A stretch of DNA of 38,079 nucleotides from an uncultured Methanomicrobiales archaeon (lineage in GTDB: Archaea; Halobacteriota; Methanomicrobia; Methanomicrobiales; Methanospirillaceae): the NCBI GenBank assembly GCA_903828975.1, contig CAIKOD010000028.1, positions 1 through 38,079 of the forward strand. The letters run 5' to 3'. A model generated the notes under the pieces. The model was not told the DNA's origin and searched no databases. It worked only from the letters and a program-made list of their open reading frames with translations. Positions 7,601 to 15,957 of this stretch are shown in pieces (positions within the stretch are counted from its first letter, which is position 1; each line of letters begins with the position of its first letter). The translations under genes and the position numbers were made by a program.

Positions 7601-7896
7601 GACGACACCAGTGTACTATAATTAGTTGTTACCCGCCAGATGAAAATAGCTGGTATTAAGCAAATAATTGGGGAATTTATGGCTGTTCTCAATATAATTT
7701 CCCTGGATAGTCCTGGTCTTCCACGGCACAAAAGATCTCATACTGTTATGCGGTACCGGGTTTATTATTTCCTTTCATTAATGAGGTATATTTCGTGAAA
7801 ACTCCACGTTTTCGGGAGGAAGGTATCGGGATTTCCCCTTCTAGTACCACGCGGGCTCTTCTCTGCTGATTGAAATAGCGAAAAAAAACCGGTATA
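7601..7896. other. Intergenic region without visible features
   Basis: These roughly 300 bp separate the promoter side of the PHP gene from the 3' end of the HEAT-repeat gene. I see only A/T-rich promoter-like sequence near 7620-7680 and no coding frame with an SD. Confidence 0.3.
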
Positions 7897-8469
7897 TCAG
7901 GGAATGGGTTTCTTCTGTCTGAGTATTTGAATTGAAACAAGTGCGGCGTCCCTGGCTTTTAAATCAGGGTCGTTTGTAAGGCTTTGAAGGGCTGGCAGGG
8001 CGCGTGGGTCCCCGATCTGCCCGAGAGCCCTTGCCGAAACCTCACGCACATCATGTTTCTTATCGGTGAGGAGCCCGATGATCGGTTCAACCGCTGATGA
8101 GGCACGCAATTTTCCCAGTGCTTCAGCGGCATTCTTCCGGAGCCATTTCTCATCTGAACCGAGCACAGCAATAAGAGGCCCCACTGCGCGTGGGTCCCCG
8201 ATTTTCCCGAGTGACTCTGCGGCAAGCCAGCTGATCGTCGGGTCACCCAGAGCCTCGATGAGCGCGGGGACGGCTTCCGGGTTGCCGATTTCCCCAAGAT
8301 AATCGGATGCTTTTTCGCGATCGAGCTGGTGCGGGCTTTTTAAAAGGTAAACCAGCACCGTAACATCCTTACTGTGCTTCGATTTCATTTCAGCCTTGAT
8401 CTGTTCTAACTGGTACGGGGTTTCCGCATGCCCCCCATGTGCGTCCTGCTCGTCCGGAGTCTTTGTCAT
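7897..8469 (-). CDS. HEAT-repeat (PBS lyase-like) protein
   Basis: The 190-residue protein carries about four to five short HEAT repeats of the EZ/PBS-lyase type: LDREKASDYLGEIGNPEAVP, AAESLGKIGDPRAVGPLIAV, NAAEALGKLRASSAVEPIIG and SARALGQIGDPRALPALQ. The N-terminal 45 residues are charged and not repetitive. Such proteins are soluble scaffolds, and archaeal ones often have no assigned partner. The start ATG has SD GAGG about 6 nt upstream. It is monocistronic; no phycobilisome or lyase function is implied. Confidence 0.85.
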   Translation of the reverse strand: MTKTPDEQDAHGGHAETPYQLEQIKAEMKSKHSKDVTVLVYLLKSPHQLDREKASDYLGEIGNPEAVPALIEALGDPTISWLAAESLGKIGDPRAVGPLIAVLGSDEKWLRKNAAEALGKLRASSAVEPIIGLLTDKKHDVREVSARALGQIGDPRALPALQSLTNDPDLKARDAALVSIQILRQKKPIP

Positions 8470-9116
8470 TCGTATCCTCTACGGTGAAAATGGTTCTCCT
8501 GGTTCCCGTATATGAGAATTCCTGCCGGTGAATATCAATTCTTGCATAGGGGTAGACCGGTTGCATCCGCGGCCGACCCCGAACCTGGTCCGGCAGGTGA
8601 CTGGTCCCGTGACTACGGATGCAGGGTTCCAGTAGCAATGACGCGCAGGAGACATAGGTCCCGCCAGTGGAGATTGGAGGTAATGAATACCATTAATTTA
8701 AGCCTGATTTAAAAATAAGGAGCTATTGCAGTCAATTGTTCACCAGCATTTAGGGGTTGTGGTAGGAGAAAATATCCCCAGACCCGGCATGCCGGGCATT
8801 TCATCCTGCACCGGAGATAGAAATTCCGGAAGGGTATTTCGCTGTTCACCCGTCGATTTTTCGAAATAGCGCTGAACAGAGGATTTCAGAATCTTTTTAT
8901 ACCCCTTTATTTCCACTGGAGCGCACGATTTTACAGACGTATTTCGTCCGGGTGTGATCAACCTTCCCGGGACATGTTGAAGGTTTTAAGTGATATGTGG
9001 TTGATAATTGAATAACGGGGAAATTTCCCTGTTATTATTCCCGTCAAAGAACTGCGGTCGCACTTCTTCTCGTTTCATTTATCTCCGATCCGGAAGAGAA
9101 CTCCTGAGTGATTATC
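8470..9116. other. Long intergenic region with an inverted repeat
   Basis: About 640 bp lie between divergent genes. A short minus-strand frame at 8740-8961 has no recognisable product and I do not call it. TGCATCCG (8562-8569) and CGGATGCA (8616-8623) are exact inverted repeats around a 46-nt GC-rich loop, so a structured transcript is possible. Part of this stretch (GCAGGTGACTGGT then GATGCAGGGTTC) has a diverged partner at 18617-18650. Confidence 0.3.
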
Positions 9117-9605
9117 ATGAGAATATTATGCGTATACTATTCATGGAAAGGCCATACTGCAAAAGTTGCAGAAAGGCTCGCTGATTTATTGCATGTTGAA
9201 CCGGTACGGATTGAACCTGCCGTTGAATCAGGTATGTTCAGTAAGGCAATGAAAGCCCTTCTTGGCTGGAGCTCCCCCATTAAACCGGTGAAAGAGGACC
9301 TTACTGATATCGATGTACTGGTACTGGCATCTCCGGTCTGGGCAGGGAAGGTCCCCCCGTATGTGAATGAGTATATCAACAGGATGTCGATGTGTGAGGG
9401 AAAACGGTGCTACGTACTCGTAGAAATGGGGGCCTCCGGGGCAGAGAGGGCCATCGCACACTTAAAAGGGCGCCTTGAAAATAAAGGGATGAAACTCGCC
9501 GGATCGACATTCACGATAGAAAAGGAAGTGGATGAGGATTTAGTATACGAGCACCTGATCTCATTTGTGGAAACAATTCACGGGAAGACCATAGTACTGG
9601 TATAA
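9117..9605 (+). CDS. Flavodoxin family protein
   Basis: The 162-residue protein opens with MRILCVYYSWKGHTAKVAE, the FMN phosphate-binding loop of flavodoxins. It continues with DIDVLVLASPVWAGKVPPYV (FMN-ring loop with Trp) and CYVLVEMGASGAERA. The ATG at 9117 is preferred over a GTG three codons upstream because that GTG lies inside an SD-like GAGTGAT. In methanogens such proteins carry low-potential electrons or act as flavin reductases. It is a single gene, convergent with the large fusion gene, and a full-length MITE-like element lies between them. Confidence 0.88.
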   Translation: MRILCVYYSWKGHTAKVAERLADLLHVEPVRIEPAVESGMFSKAMKALLGWSSPIKPVKEDLTDIDVLVLASPVWAGKVPPYVNEYINRMSMCEGKRCYVLVEMGASGAERAIAHLKGRLENKGMKLAGSTFTIEKEVDEDLVYEHLISFVETIHGKTIVLV

Positions 9606-9633
9606 TCCGGATATATTTTTCAACAGTTCTTCT

Positions 9634-9995
9634 GGCTTTGTTGAAACCCTGCTTATTTTTTTTAATAAAAAAGGAAATACGTGGAGAGGAGGGGGTTTCA
9701 CCCCCTCCCTGTCCCACCCCTGTTAAGATACTCTTCGGCAGGGTTCAATTGGGACATTCAAAGAAAAAATTAAGAGATGGAGAGATCATTCCCTATCCCA
9801 ACCGGGGCCGTCAAATCGGCGGGACGGAGCCCCAGGAACGTTGGAAAATTTCGGAATAATCCTAAATAAGTAAAATTCGGGTAGAGAGTTTCCCATGAAA
9901 ATGCCTGAACGGCCCCCAATATAAGGAGATTTTTAACGAAGCATTTTCAATCGTCCGGGAGTGAATTCCCTGCTCATGTGTGTTTCAATAAAGCC
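9634..9995 (+). mobile_element. MITE-like element, copy B (full length, about 362 bp)
   Basis: The left end GGCTTTGTTGAAAC and right end GTTTCAATAAAGCC are terminal inverted repeats matching at 13 of 14 positions. Order inside: TTGAAACCCTGC (9641-9652), T/A-rich tract, perfect 9-bp-stem hairpin (9688-9708), inverted GCAGGGTTCAA (9738-9748), AT-rich spacer, conserved ATTCCCTATCCCAACCGGGG, GC hairpin with GGGGC/GCCCC (9804-9833), then TGCCTGAACGGCCCCCAATA and the right end. It has no transposase. I see no clear target duplication. It fills the gap between two convergent genes almost completely. Confidence 0.8.
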
Positions 9996-10020
9996 GGAAT
10001 ACGCTGTATTATCCCTGAAT

Positions 10021-12966
10021 CTAGATTCCCCGGGCAATCTCTGCGACGGCCGTAAGAAGCATATCCACGTCGTACTCGTTATTATACAGGGCAAGACTGG
10101 CACATACTGTCCCCTTCGGAAGAGCGAGGGCCTCCATGAGCGGTCCGCAACCCTGAAGGCCGGATTTTACCATGATATCTGCATTTTCATCAAGGTATCG
10201 GGCGATATCGTCCGGGTCAAGGGCCCCGATAGTGAATGAAATGACCCCTACCCGCCGTCCGGGATCATCCGTGGCGAACACACGTACGCCGTCGATACCC
10301 TTCAGGCCATCAACAAGGCGGGACGTGAGGTGGATATCATGGCGCCTGACCCTGTCCATTCCGATAGCACTCAAATAATCCACCGCCGCACCAAGACCAA
10401 TACCCCCTGAAATATGGGGTGTTCCCGCTTCATACTGCTGGTATCCTTTTACCGGGATACTACCTGTCACCTTGAGGGCCCCTGCCACTCCGCTGTCGGA
10501 CATTGGTGGGGAAAGGGTCCCCTGCTCTTTTATCCATAGGACCCCGGTACCAGTCGGACCGAGCATGGCATGGCCGGAACAGCAGAAGAAATCTGCACCG
10601 AGCTGGGTTACGTCCACGGGGATGTGTGGGACAGACTGTGACCCGTCAACAAGCAGCAGGGCACCATGCTTATGGCAGACCCGGGCAATCTCCCGTACCT
10701 GGGTAATCACCCCGAGCACGTGAGATGCGTGGGTCATGGCGATGAGTCTCACTCCTTCCCTGACAAGTAACTCATCGAGTACGGACATGTCAGGCAGGAA
10801 GTCCGGGCCAACCGGGAGGAGATCAAGGGTCGTTCCAGGGGCATTCTTCCCTTTCCATGGCAGGAGGCTGGAATGGTGCTCAAGCACAGTGGTGATGATG
10901 CGGTCCCCGCGTTGCCAGGAAATTCCACGGGCCACGATGTTCAACGCTTCAGTGGCATTTTTTGTAAAAACAAGCTCTCCACCGGCCCCACCGATGAACG
11001 CGGCAACCTTTTCATGCGCATGGTGGTACCGCTGGGTCGCAATCCCCGAAAGGCGGTGCACATTTTTTCCGACATTCGAACGGTAATTCCGTTCATATTC
11101 CAGCATTGCCTGGAGCACAGGCTCAGGTGAGAGGCCCATCGATGCGCTGTCAAGGTAAATAATATCAGTAAGCAGGGAGAAGTCAGGGCGAAGGCCCTCA
11201 AAAAAATCCTCCTCTTCACGTGAATGAAAAAAACGGTCCGTACCTGACGGAATTGAGGTTTCAATGCCGTATCTCTCTGCCTGGACGGGTTGATCAGGTA
11301 ATGGTACCATTGCCGTAGTGACTACCGGTTTGATATCCGGCATATTGCATGTTTCAGCCGGTCGTTCACCCGACTTTGAACTGGTAACCCCGGTAAAGGG
11401 CTGATGACTCCGTAGCGGGTTTTCTTTTCCCTTCGGGGGACCAGCGGTTACATTTCCAACCGGTGCAGCACTGATCTTTCCCATGGTCCTCGGTTCCTGC
11501 CTGGTCCCGGATGATGTTCCAGGGCCGGGGGATACCCGGGTTTTTTCCCTTGAAGTAAGGGATGCACCAGTAGACAGCGGTACTACCACAACCCCATCTG
11601 CGGTTTCGCGGAGTAGGATATTGTGCTGCCGGCAGAGTTCCTGCATCTTGTTCGGGAGTCCCTTCCAGCGCCAGAGCCCGAACGTGACATATTCAGGGGG
11701 GAGTCCCTTCTTTTCAGCCCAACGGGTGAGGAATTCCATGCACCTGGCCATGAGATCCGGGTGAATCCGCCAGAGTTCCGAGAACTCGGATTCAAGCATC
11801 GAGGGGCATGGATAGCAGCCAATCCGTTCAAGTCCCATATCGTAAAGCGGATTGATGGGGGCGTCCTGCCACCAGAGGTAGAGGAATACTTCGAGCGCCC
11901 GCCAGTTCCGTATAGGGGAGACGTTCAGCTGGAGCGGGTTTAAGGGGTTCTGGACTGCAAGCTCGAGATCGGCCCGGTTCCACGACTCGTACCACCTGTT
12001 GCCCTGTATGGTAACACAGGGGCCGGTCTTTTCCAGGTGGAGCCGGAGCGGGTTCTGTTTTTGGAGCTTGCAGCACCAGCGGTTGTCCTTGGCAGGTGGA
12101 CCTGCCTTCTCAACGGCCGCCCAGAAATTACCCGCCCCGCTGATCACCTCTATCCCGAGCGAATGAACGAACTCAATCGTCTCCGGGAACTCGATGCCGG
12201 TGTCAAGGAAAAATGCATCATTCACCCCGGCCTTCCTTGCCAGCAGGAGGATGGCCGTGCTGTCCTTTCCGCCCGAGAACGAGACATTTGCCACCGGGCG
12301 GTCGTTCATATGCTGTTTTATTGAGCGGACCGCGTTTCGTTCCAGGTTTTTTAAGTGGTACGTATTCCTGGTGACCGCTTCTGTCCATTCAGGGTCCCCA
12401 GGTCTCACCGGGGTGACCGGCATTACTTCTTTTACCCTTAATGACCCGTCTTTTAATACCGCTGTTCCGAACCGTCCCCGGTACTTTACTATTACAGTGC
12501 CGTCCGGGACACCGGTTGTAATCGTGAAACGTTTGCCCCCGATCCTGCCCCTGGTGTCACGGTCACCTGAAAGGACTGCGGCCTGTTCGAGGTCGACAAT
12601 ACCCTTCGTGGCATACGGGAGGACAAACGGGATGGCCTCGGGGGTGATGTCGAACCCGAACTGCCTGGAGACCGGGTCAAAGGATAACCAGCCAAAACGG
12701 GTTCCGTTTACAATAACAAGGTCATTCCGGTCGAGGCCGCCGGCTTTATTCAGGAGGACAATATTCGGGAGCGGTATATCCCCGAACTGTCCTGACACAA
12801 GGGCCTTGATCATCTCCATGTCAGCCCGGAGCGCAGGGCGTACATCATAAGGCTGGAGGAGCTCTATCGCCCGGCCATTAGCGCCACAGCTGCAGGACCT
12901 TCCAATGAGCGGAATATTGCACTGGTCACACCAGAAGAGGGTGGTCTTTACCGGGGGCTCTCTCAT
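10021..12966 (-). CDS. Zinc ribbon-PUA-PAPS reductase-like / cysteine desulfurase-like fusion protein
   Basis: The protein has 981 residues. A zinc ribbon (C13, C16, C25, C27) precedes a PUA-type RNA-binding region (about 100-185). Next is a CysH-like ATP-pyrophosphatase domain (about 200-450) with P-loop SGGKDST (231-237), C298/C299 and GCYPCPSM (C384, C387). A Ser/Pro/Thr/Gly-rich linker (about 465-570) leads to a class V aminotransferase domain of SufS/CsdA type (about 600-981). The last domain keeps NATEALNIVA, EHHSSLLPW, LLVDGSQ and GTPHISGG, but has SGHAMLGPTG where the family has SGHK, so the PLP lysine is Ala800. The region usually reading GHHC is GLQGCG (C940). PUA plus pyrophosphatase suggests RNA or tRNA sulfuration rather than PAPS reduction (inference). 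It is divergent from a TauE-type exporter. Confidence 0.85.
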   Translation of the reverse strand: MREPPVKTTLFWCDQCNIPLIGRSCSCGANGRAIELLQPYDVRPALRADMEMIKALVSGQFGDIPLPNIVLLNKAGGLDRNDLVIVNGTRFGWLSFDPVSRQFGFDITPEAIPFVLPYATKGIVDLEQAAVLSGDRDTRGRIGGKRFTITTGVPDGTVIVKYRGRFGTAVLKDGSLRVKEVMPVTPVRPGDPEWTEAVTRNTYHLKNLERNAVRSIKQHMNDRPVANVSFSGGKDSTAILLLARKAGVNDAFFLDTGIEFPETIEFVHSLGIEVISGAGNFWAAVEKAGPPAKDNRWCCKLQKQNPLRLHLEKTGPCVTIQGNRWYESWNRADLELAVQNPLNPLQLNVSPIRNWRALEVFLYLWWQDAPINPLYDMGLERIGCYPCPSMLESEFSELWRIHPDLMARCMEFLTRWAEKKGLPPEYVTFGLWRWKGLPNKMQELCRQHNILLRETADGVVVVPLSTGASLTSREKTRVSPGPGTSSGTRQEPRTMGKISAAPVGNVTAGPPKGKENPLRSHQPFTGVTSSKSGERPAETCNMPDIKPVVTTAMVPLPDQPVQAERYGIETSIPSGTDRFFHSREEEDFFEGLRPDFSLLTDIIYLDSASMGLSPEPVLQAMLEYERNYRSNVGKNVHRLSGIATQRYHHAHEKVAAFIGGAGGELVFTKNATEALNIVARGISWQRGDRIITTVLEHHSSLLPWKGKNAPGTTLDLLPVGPDFLPDMSVLDELLVREGVRLIAMTHASHVLGVITQVREIARVCHKHGALLLVDGSQSVPHIPVDVTQLGADFFCCSGHAMLGPTGTGVLWIKEQGTLSPPMSDSGVAGALKVTGSIPVKGYQQYEAGTPHISGGIGLGAAVDYLSAIGMDRVRRHDIHLTSRLVDGLKGIDGVRVFATDDPGRRVGVISFTIGALDPDDIARYLDENADIMVKSGLQGCGPLMEALALPKGTVCASLALYNNEYDVDMLLTAVAEIARGI

Positions 12967-13284
12967 CAGAGTAGCATTGGGGCGGAACGCTCATAATAGC
13001 GATCTTTCCGGACTGGCTCCGTGTACCAGCTACCCATACCGGTAACGGGAACGATGCACCGGTTTCGACATCTCGTCACCGGACCCTGACCATGACAGGG
13101 TTGTTCCCCCCTTCCTGTTTGTTAAATGGTTTTCCGTTACAGGGGTAACTATTATCTTTATCCGCATTTCATCTCTCTTTTAAATAGAAGGGCAACCAGG
13201 GATTTTTCCGGGTCGGATATCGGATAGACCGGGAACAACGTGGGAAAATGACCTGGCCGCTCCAGTCCGGATAGGTTGGACTCC
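12967..13284. other. Divergent promoter region
   Basis: These 318 bp lie between the divergent fusion gene and the TauE-type gene. TTTTAAATAG near 13178-13187 is a possible TATA for the rightward gene. No reading frame here looks real. Confidence 0.35.
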
Positions 13285-14103
13285 ATGATTGAAACCTGGC
13301 TAGCTGCTACCATACTTGTAATAACCGGGGTACTTGCTGGTTTTTCGTCAGGGCTCCTTGGCCTTGCCGGTTCGTATATTGACAACCCGGTCATGTACTG
13401 GATGCTCACCCACTACGGGTATGACACAGACACCTCTGTCCGCGTCGCATTTGGTACCAGTGTTGCCATTGCCCTGGTGATATCCGCAGTCAACACCCGG
13501 GAGCATGCAAAAGAACGGTCAATTATCTGGAAAATTGTTGTACTTATCGGGAGTGCGGGCATTGTCGGTGGCATTATCGGGGGGACCATCGCCACGCATG
13601 TTCCCGGGGGACCATTAAAAATACTGTTCGGACTGTTCCTCATAATATCTGCCATACGAATGGTATTACCGCTCCCGGAGGACTGGGGGAAGAAAAGAAT
13701 ACCCTGGTTTTACTGGAGTATTGCAGGCTTTTTATTCGGCCTGGTATCCGGGATCATAGGGATTGGTGGCGGGCTTATTATCCTCCCGATGTTAGTCTGT
13801 ATTTTTGGTGTACCGGTACACGAAGCAATGGCCACATCCTCAGCATGTATCATCTTCTCTTCCGCCGGGAGCACGATCGCCTATATTATTAACGGGATTG
13901 GTGTACCGGGCCTCCCGCCATTCTCTATCGGGTACGTGAACCTGGCGTTCTGGGCCGTTATTGTTGGTGTGACAATCCCGTTTACTATTCTCGGGGTACA
14001 TGTTGCAAACCACCTCCCTGCCAGAAAACTATCGGTAATATTTGCATTCCTGCTCATCCTGATCGCCCTTTACATGCTGGGGCTAATCCCGTCACCCACG
14101 TGA
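13285..14103 (+). CDS. TauE/SafE (DUF81) family membrane permease
   Basis: The protein has 272 residues with about eight hydrophobic segments. It has the two family-typical glycine-rich repeats, ITGVLAGFSSGLLGLAGSYI at the N-terminus and LFGLVSGIIGIGGGLIILPM in the middle, each followed by SVRVAFGTS or EAMATSSACII. The ATG was chosen; a TTG three codons upstream is possible. Family members move sulfite, sulfoacetate, taurine products or other organic anions. The divergent neighbour is a sulfur-transfer-type protein, so a sulfur-related substrate is plausible but only by context. Confidence 0.88.
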   Translation: MIETWLAATILVITGVLAGFSSGLLGLAGSYIDNPVMYWMLTHYGYDTDTSVRVAFGTSVAIALVISAVNTREHAKERSIIWKIVVLIGSAGIVGGIIGGTIATHVPGGPLKILFGLFLIISAIRMVLPLPEDWGKKRIPWFYWSIAGFLFGLVSGIIGIGGGLIILPMLVCIFGVPVHEAMATSSACIIFSSAGSTIAYIINGIGVPGLPPFSIGYVNLAFWAVIVGVTIPFTILGVHVANHLPARKLSVIFAFLLILIALYMLGLIPSPT

Positions 14104-14259
14104 ACCGGGGTAGCGGTCGCCCTTTTTGAATTGAACATAAACTCCAGTAAGCAGGATTCCACGGATGTGTGATTAACTGTATGAAATAACACTCAATCTG
14201 AAACAGGGCATATCAGGATTATAAAGAGCAGGGAAGGGAGAAAAGTTTTAATTATATCT

Positions 14260-14588
14260 GCTTTGTTGAAACACACATGAACGGGAAGTTCACACCCGAA
14301 CCATGAAAACAGACATGATGTCAAAAGGTCACAGGCATAAGAAATGAAAATGCCAGGTTGGTTTTTTCATATTAAATGCCACGTTCAAAATCTCCTTATA
14401 TTGGGGGCCATATTGGGGGCCGTTCAGGCATTTACATGGGAAACCCTCCAAAATCTATCTTGTAGATTGGGGTATTCCAATATTTAGTCACGCTCCCGGG
14501 GTTTACGCCCCGCCGCTGTGGCGACTCCGGTTGGGATAGGGAATAGCTTTCTCTCTCTGAAATTTTCAGGAATACCCATACTATCTTT
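14260..14588 (-). mobile_element. MITE-like element, copy E (left part missing)
   Basis: In minus orientation this copy retains the ATTCCCTATCCCAACCGGAG module, the GC hairpin, the ATGCCTGAACGGCCCCCAAT segment (with GGCCCCCAATAT duplicated), and the terminal right end GTTTCAACAAAGC. The right end sits at 14260-14273 on the plus strand as GCTTTGTTGAAAC. The left module and left terminal repeat are absent; homology stops about 20 bp from the stop codon of the STAS gene. It lies between convergent genes (TauE-type and STAS) and explains most of the 500-bp gap. Confidence 0.7.
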
Positions 14589-14609
14589 TTTCGGAACGCT
14601 CCCCCCGGA

Positions 14610-15917
14610 TTATTCATGCCGTTCGATTGATGAAATATAGGAGACACCGATCTTGGCCTTGCGCAGCCTGGTCTCATCCATCAGGTGGCGCATGTCCACG
14701 AATTCCCCGTCCTCTGCGATGGTCTTCACCTGGCGAGAGATTTCAAATTTCGGGTCATAGGGGGTGTTCCGGAAGACGACGCCGTGGTTGTGGAGGTACA
14801 TTGTTGCCGTCCCCTTGTTCCCCGGGTGGACATAATGGAGTGCGTCGAGGTCTTCGGATGAGAAGGTTGAGAGATCCCCGGACAAATCGATGCCAATCCC
14901 AAAACTCACGAGAGTATCACCGCGGTACCGGGGTTCCCGGTTTGTGTCATTCCATTCGTCATAATTTTCCGGGTCCATGATCGATTTATGGTTCGCCGGG
15001 GCCCGCTCCTGCATGGGGGAATGGGTGATCTCAGAACTGATTACGCCCTCCACAACTCCCCAGATAACAAGGCTGATTATTCCCTTGAAATCGGCCTTCC
15101 GTGCCCGTGCGAGGATAAATATTGCCGAATAAACCTCTGCCAGTGATACCCCGTTCTCATGGGGAGTTTCGAAGGTGAACAACTCGTGGAACGGACCGGA
15201 GAGCCGCACATTGAACCCCGTGAAAATTTTTACCTCCCCCGTCTCCTTTACCGGGGTGAAGAAGTCGGGAGTAAAATGGCCGTCAGTCGGGACGTAGACC
15301 ATCGAACCATGGAGCGTAATCATCTCCCCCATCAGTGGCAGTGCGTCTGCTGCATCTTTTCCAAGCGCACCAAGACCGAGGGAATAATCCGCCTCCTTAA
15401 ACCCGAGGGTCCGGATGTCCTGCAGGGTGATCGCGGAATTCAGGACCTTCAAAAGGCTCCCCGTGACGATAAGCGATGCGCCCTTCGGGGACCCGGGTTC
15501 GATTGTGTAGGTAACCCCGTCAACCACAAAAGACGGGTGCCTTACCCCGAACAGGACGCCCTCCTCGCTGGGTTTCACCCGGCATGCAACCTGGGCCTCC
15601 TGGAGTGTTGGGTAGATATCAAGTACTTTAAGGAACCCGGCCATTTCCAGCACACTTTTTGGGAATTCCCTGACATTGATAAGGGCAAGTGTCCCGTCTC
15701 TCAGCTTCAGCCTCTTCTTCAGCCCAAGGAGTACGCGGATCCCTGCACTTGAAAGGTAGTCCACCCCTGCAAGGTTGAAGATCACTGATCTTGTGTCATC
15801 CCTCACAATTTCCTTCAGTCCAGTCTCCAGTTGCTGTGCTCCGAACCCGTCGAGTCTTCCTGTAAGGGTCACTATCGGCACCTCGTCCTCGTTAGCCAGC
15901 CGGATCTCAATACTCAT
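14610..15917 (-). CDS. STAS-domain protein with a large uncharacterised C-terminal region
   Basis: The protein has 435 residues. Residues 1-105 are a STAS domain (VPIVTLTGRLDGFGAQQL, VIFNLAGVDYLSSAGIRVLL), with S57 at the position phosphorylated in SpoIIAA-like antagonists. Residues of about 115-435 form a soluble domain that I do not recognise. It contains LGLGALGKDAADALPLMGEM, HGSMVYVPTDG, EGVISSEITHSP, VSFGIGIDLSGD, and a late HNHGVVFRNTPYD. The STAS part implies regulation by a Ser kinase/phosphatase, so the rest may be the effector (inference). The start ATG has AGGA about 9 nt upstream. It is encoded alone. Confidence 0.8.
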   Translation of the reverse strand: MSIEIRLANEDEVPIVTLTGRLDGFGAQQLETGLKEIVRDDTRSVIFNLAGVDYLSSAGIRVLLGLKKRLKLRDGTLALINVREFPKSVLEMAGFLKVLDIYPTLQEAQVACRVKPSEEGVLFGVRHPSFVVDGVTYTIEPGSPKGASLIVTGSLLKVLNSAITLQDIRTLGFKEADYSLGLGALGKDAADALPLMGEMITLHGSMVYVPTDGHFTPDFFTPVKETGEVKIFTGFNVRLSGPFHELFTFETPHENGVSLAEVYSAIFILARARKADFKGIISLVIWGVVEGVISSEITHSPMQERAPANHKSIMDPENYDEWNDTNREPRYRGDTLVSFGIGIDLSGDLSTFSSEDLDALHYVHPGNKGTATMYLHNHGVVFRNTPYDPKFEISRQVKTIAEDGEFVDMRHLMDETRLRKAKIGVSYISSIERHE

Positions 15918-15957
15918 ATAAATCGTTCCTGAAAAGGTGTATAGACCCCCTGCCTCA

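Noticed and set aside
8740-8961. Minus-strand 73-residue frame
   Set aside because: No recognisable product and no convincing SD, in a long noncoding region.
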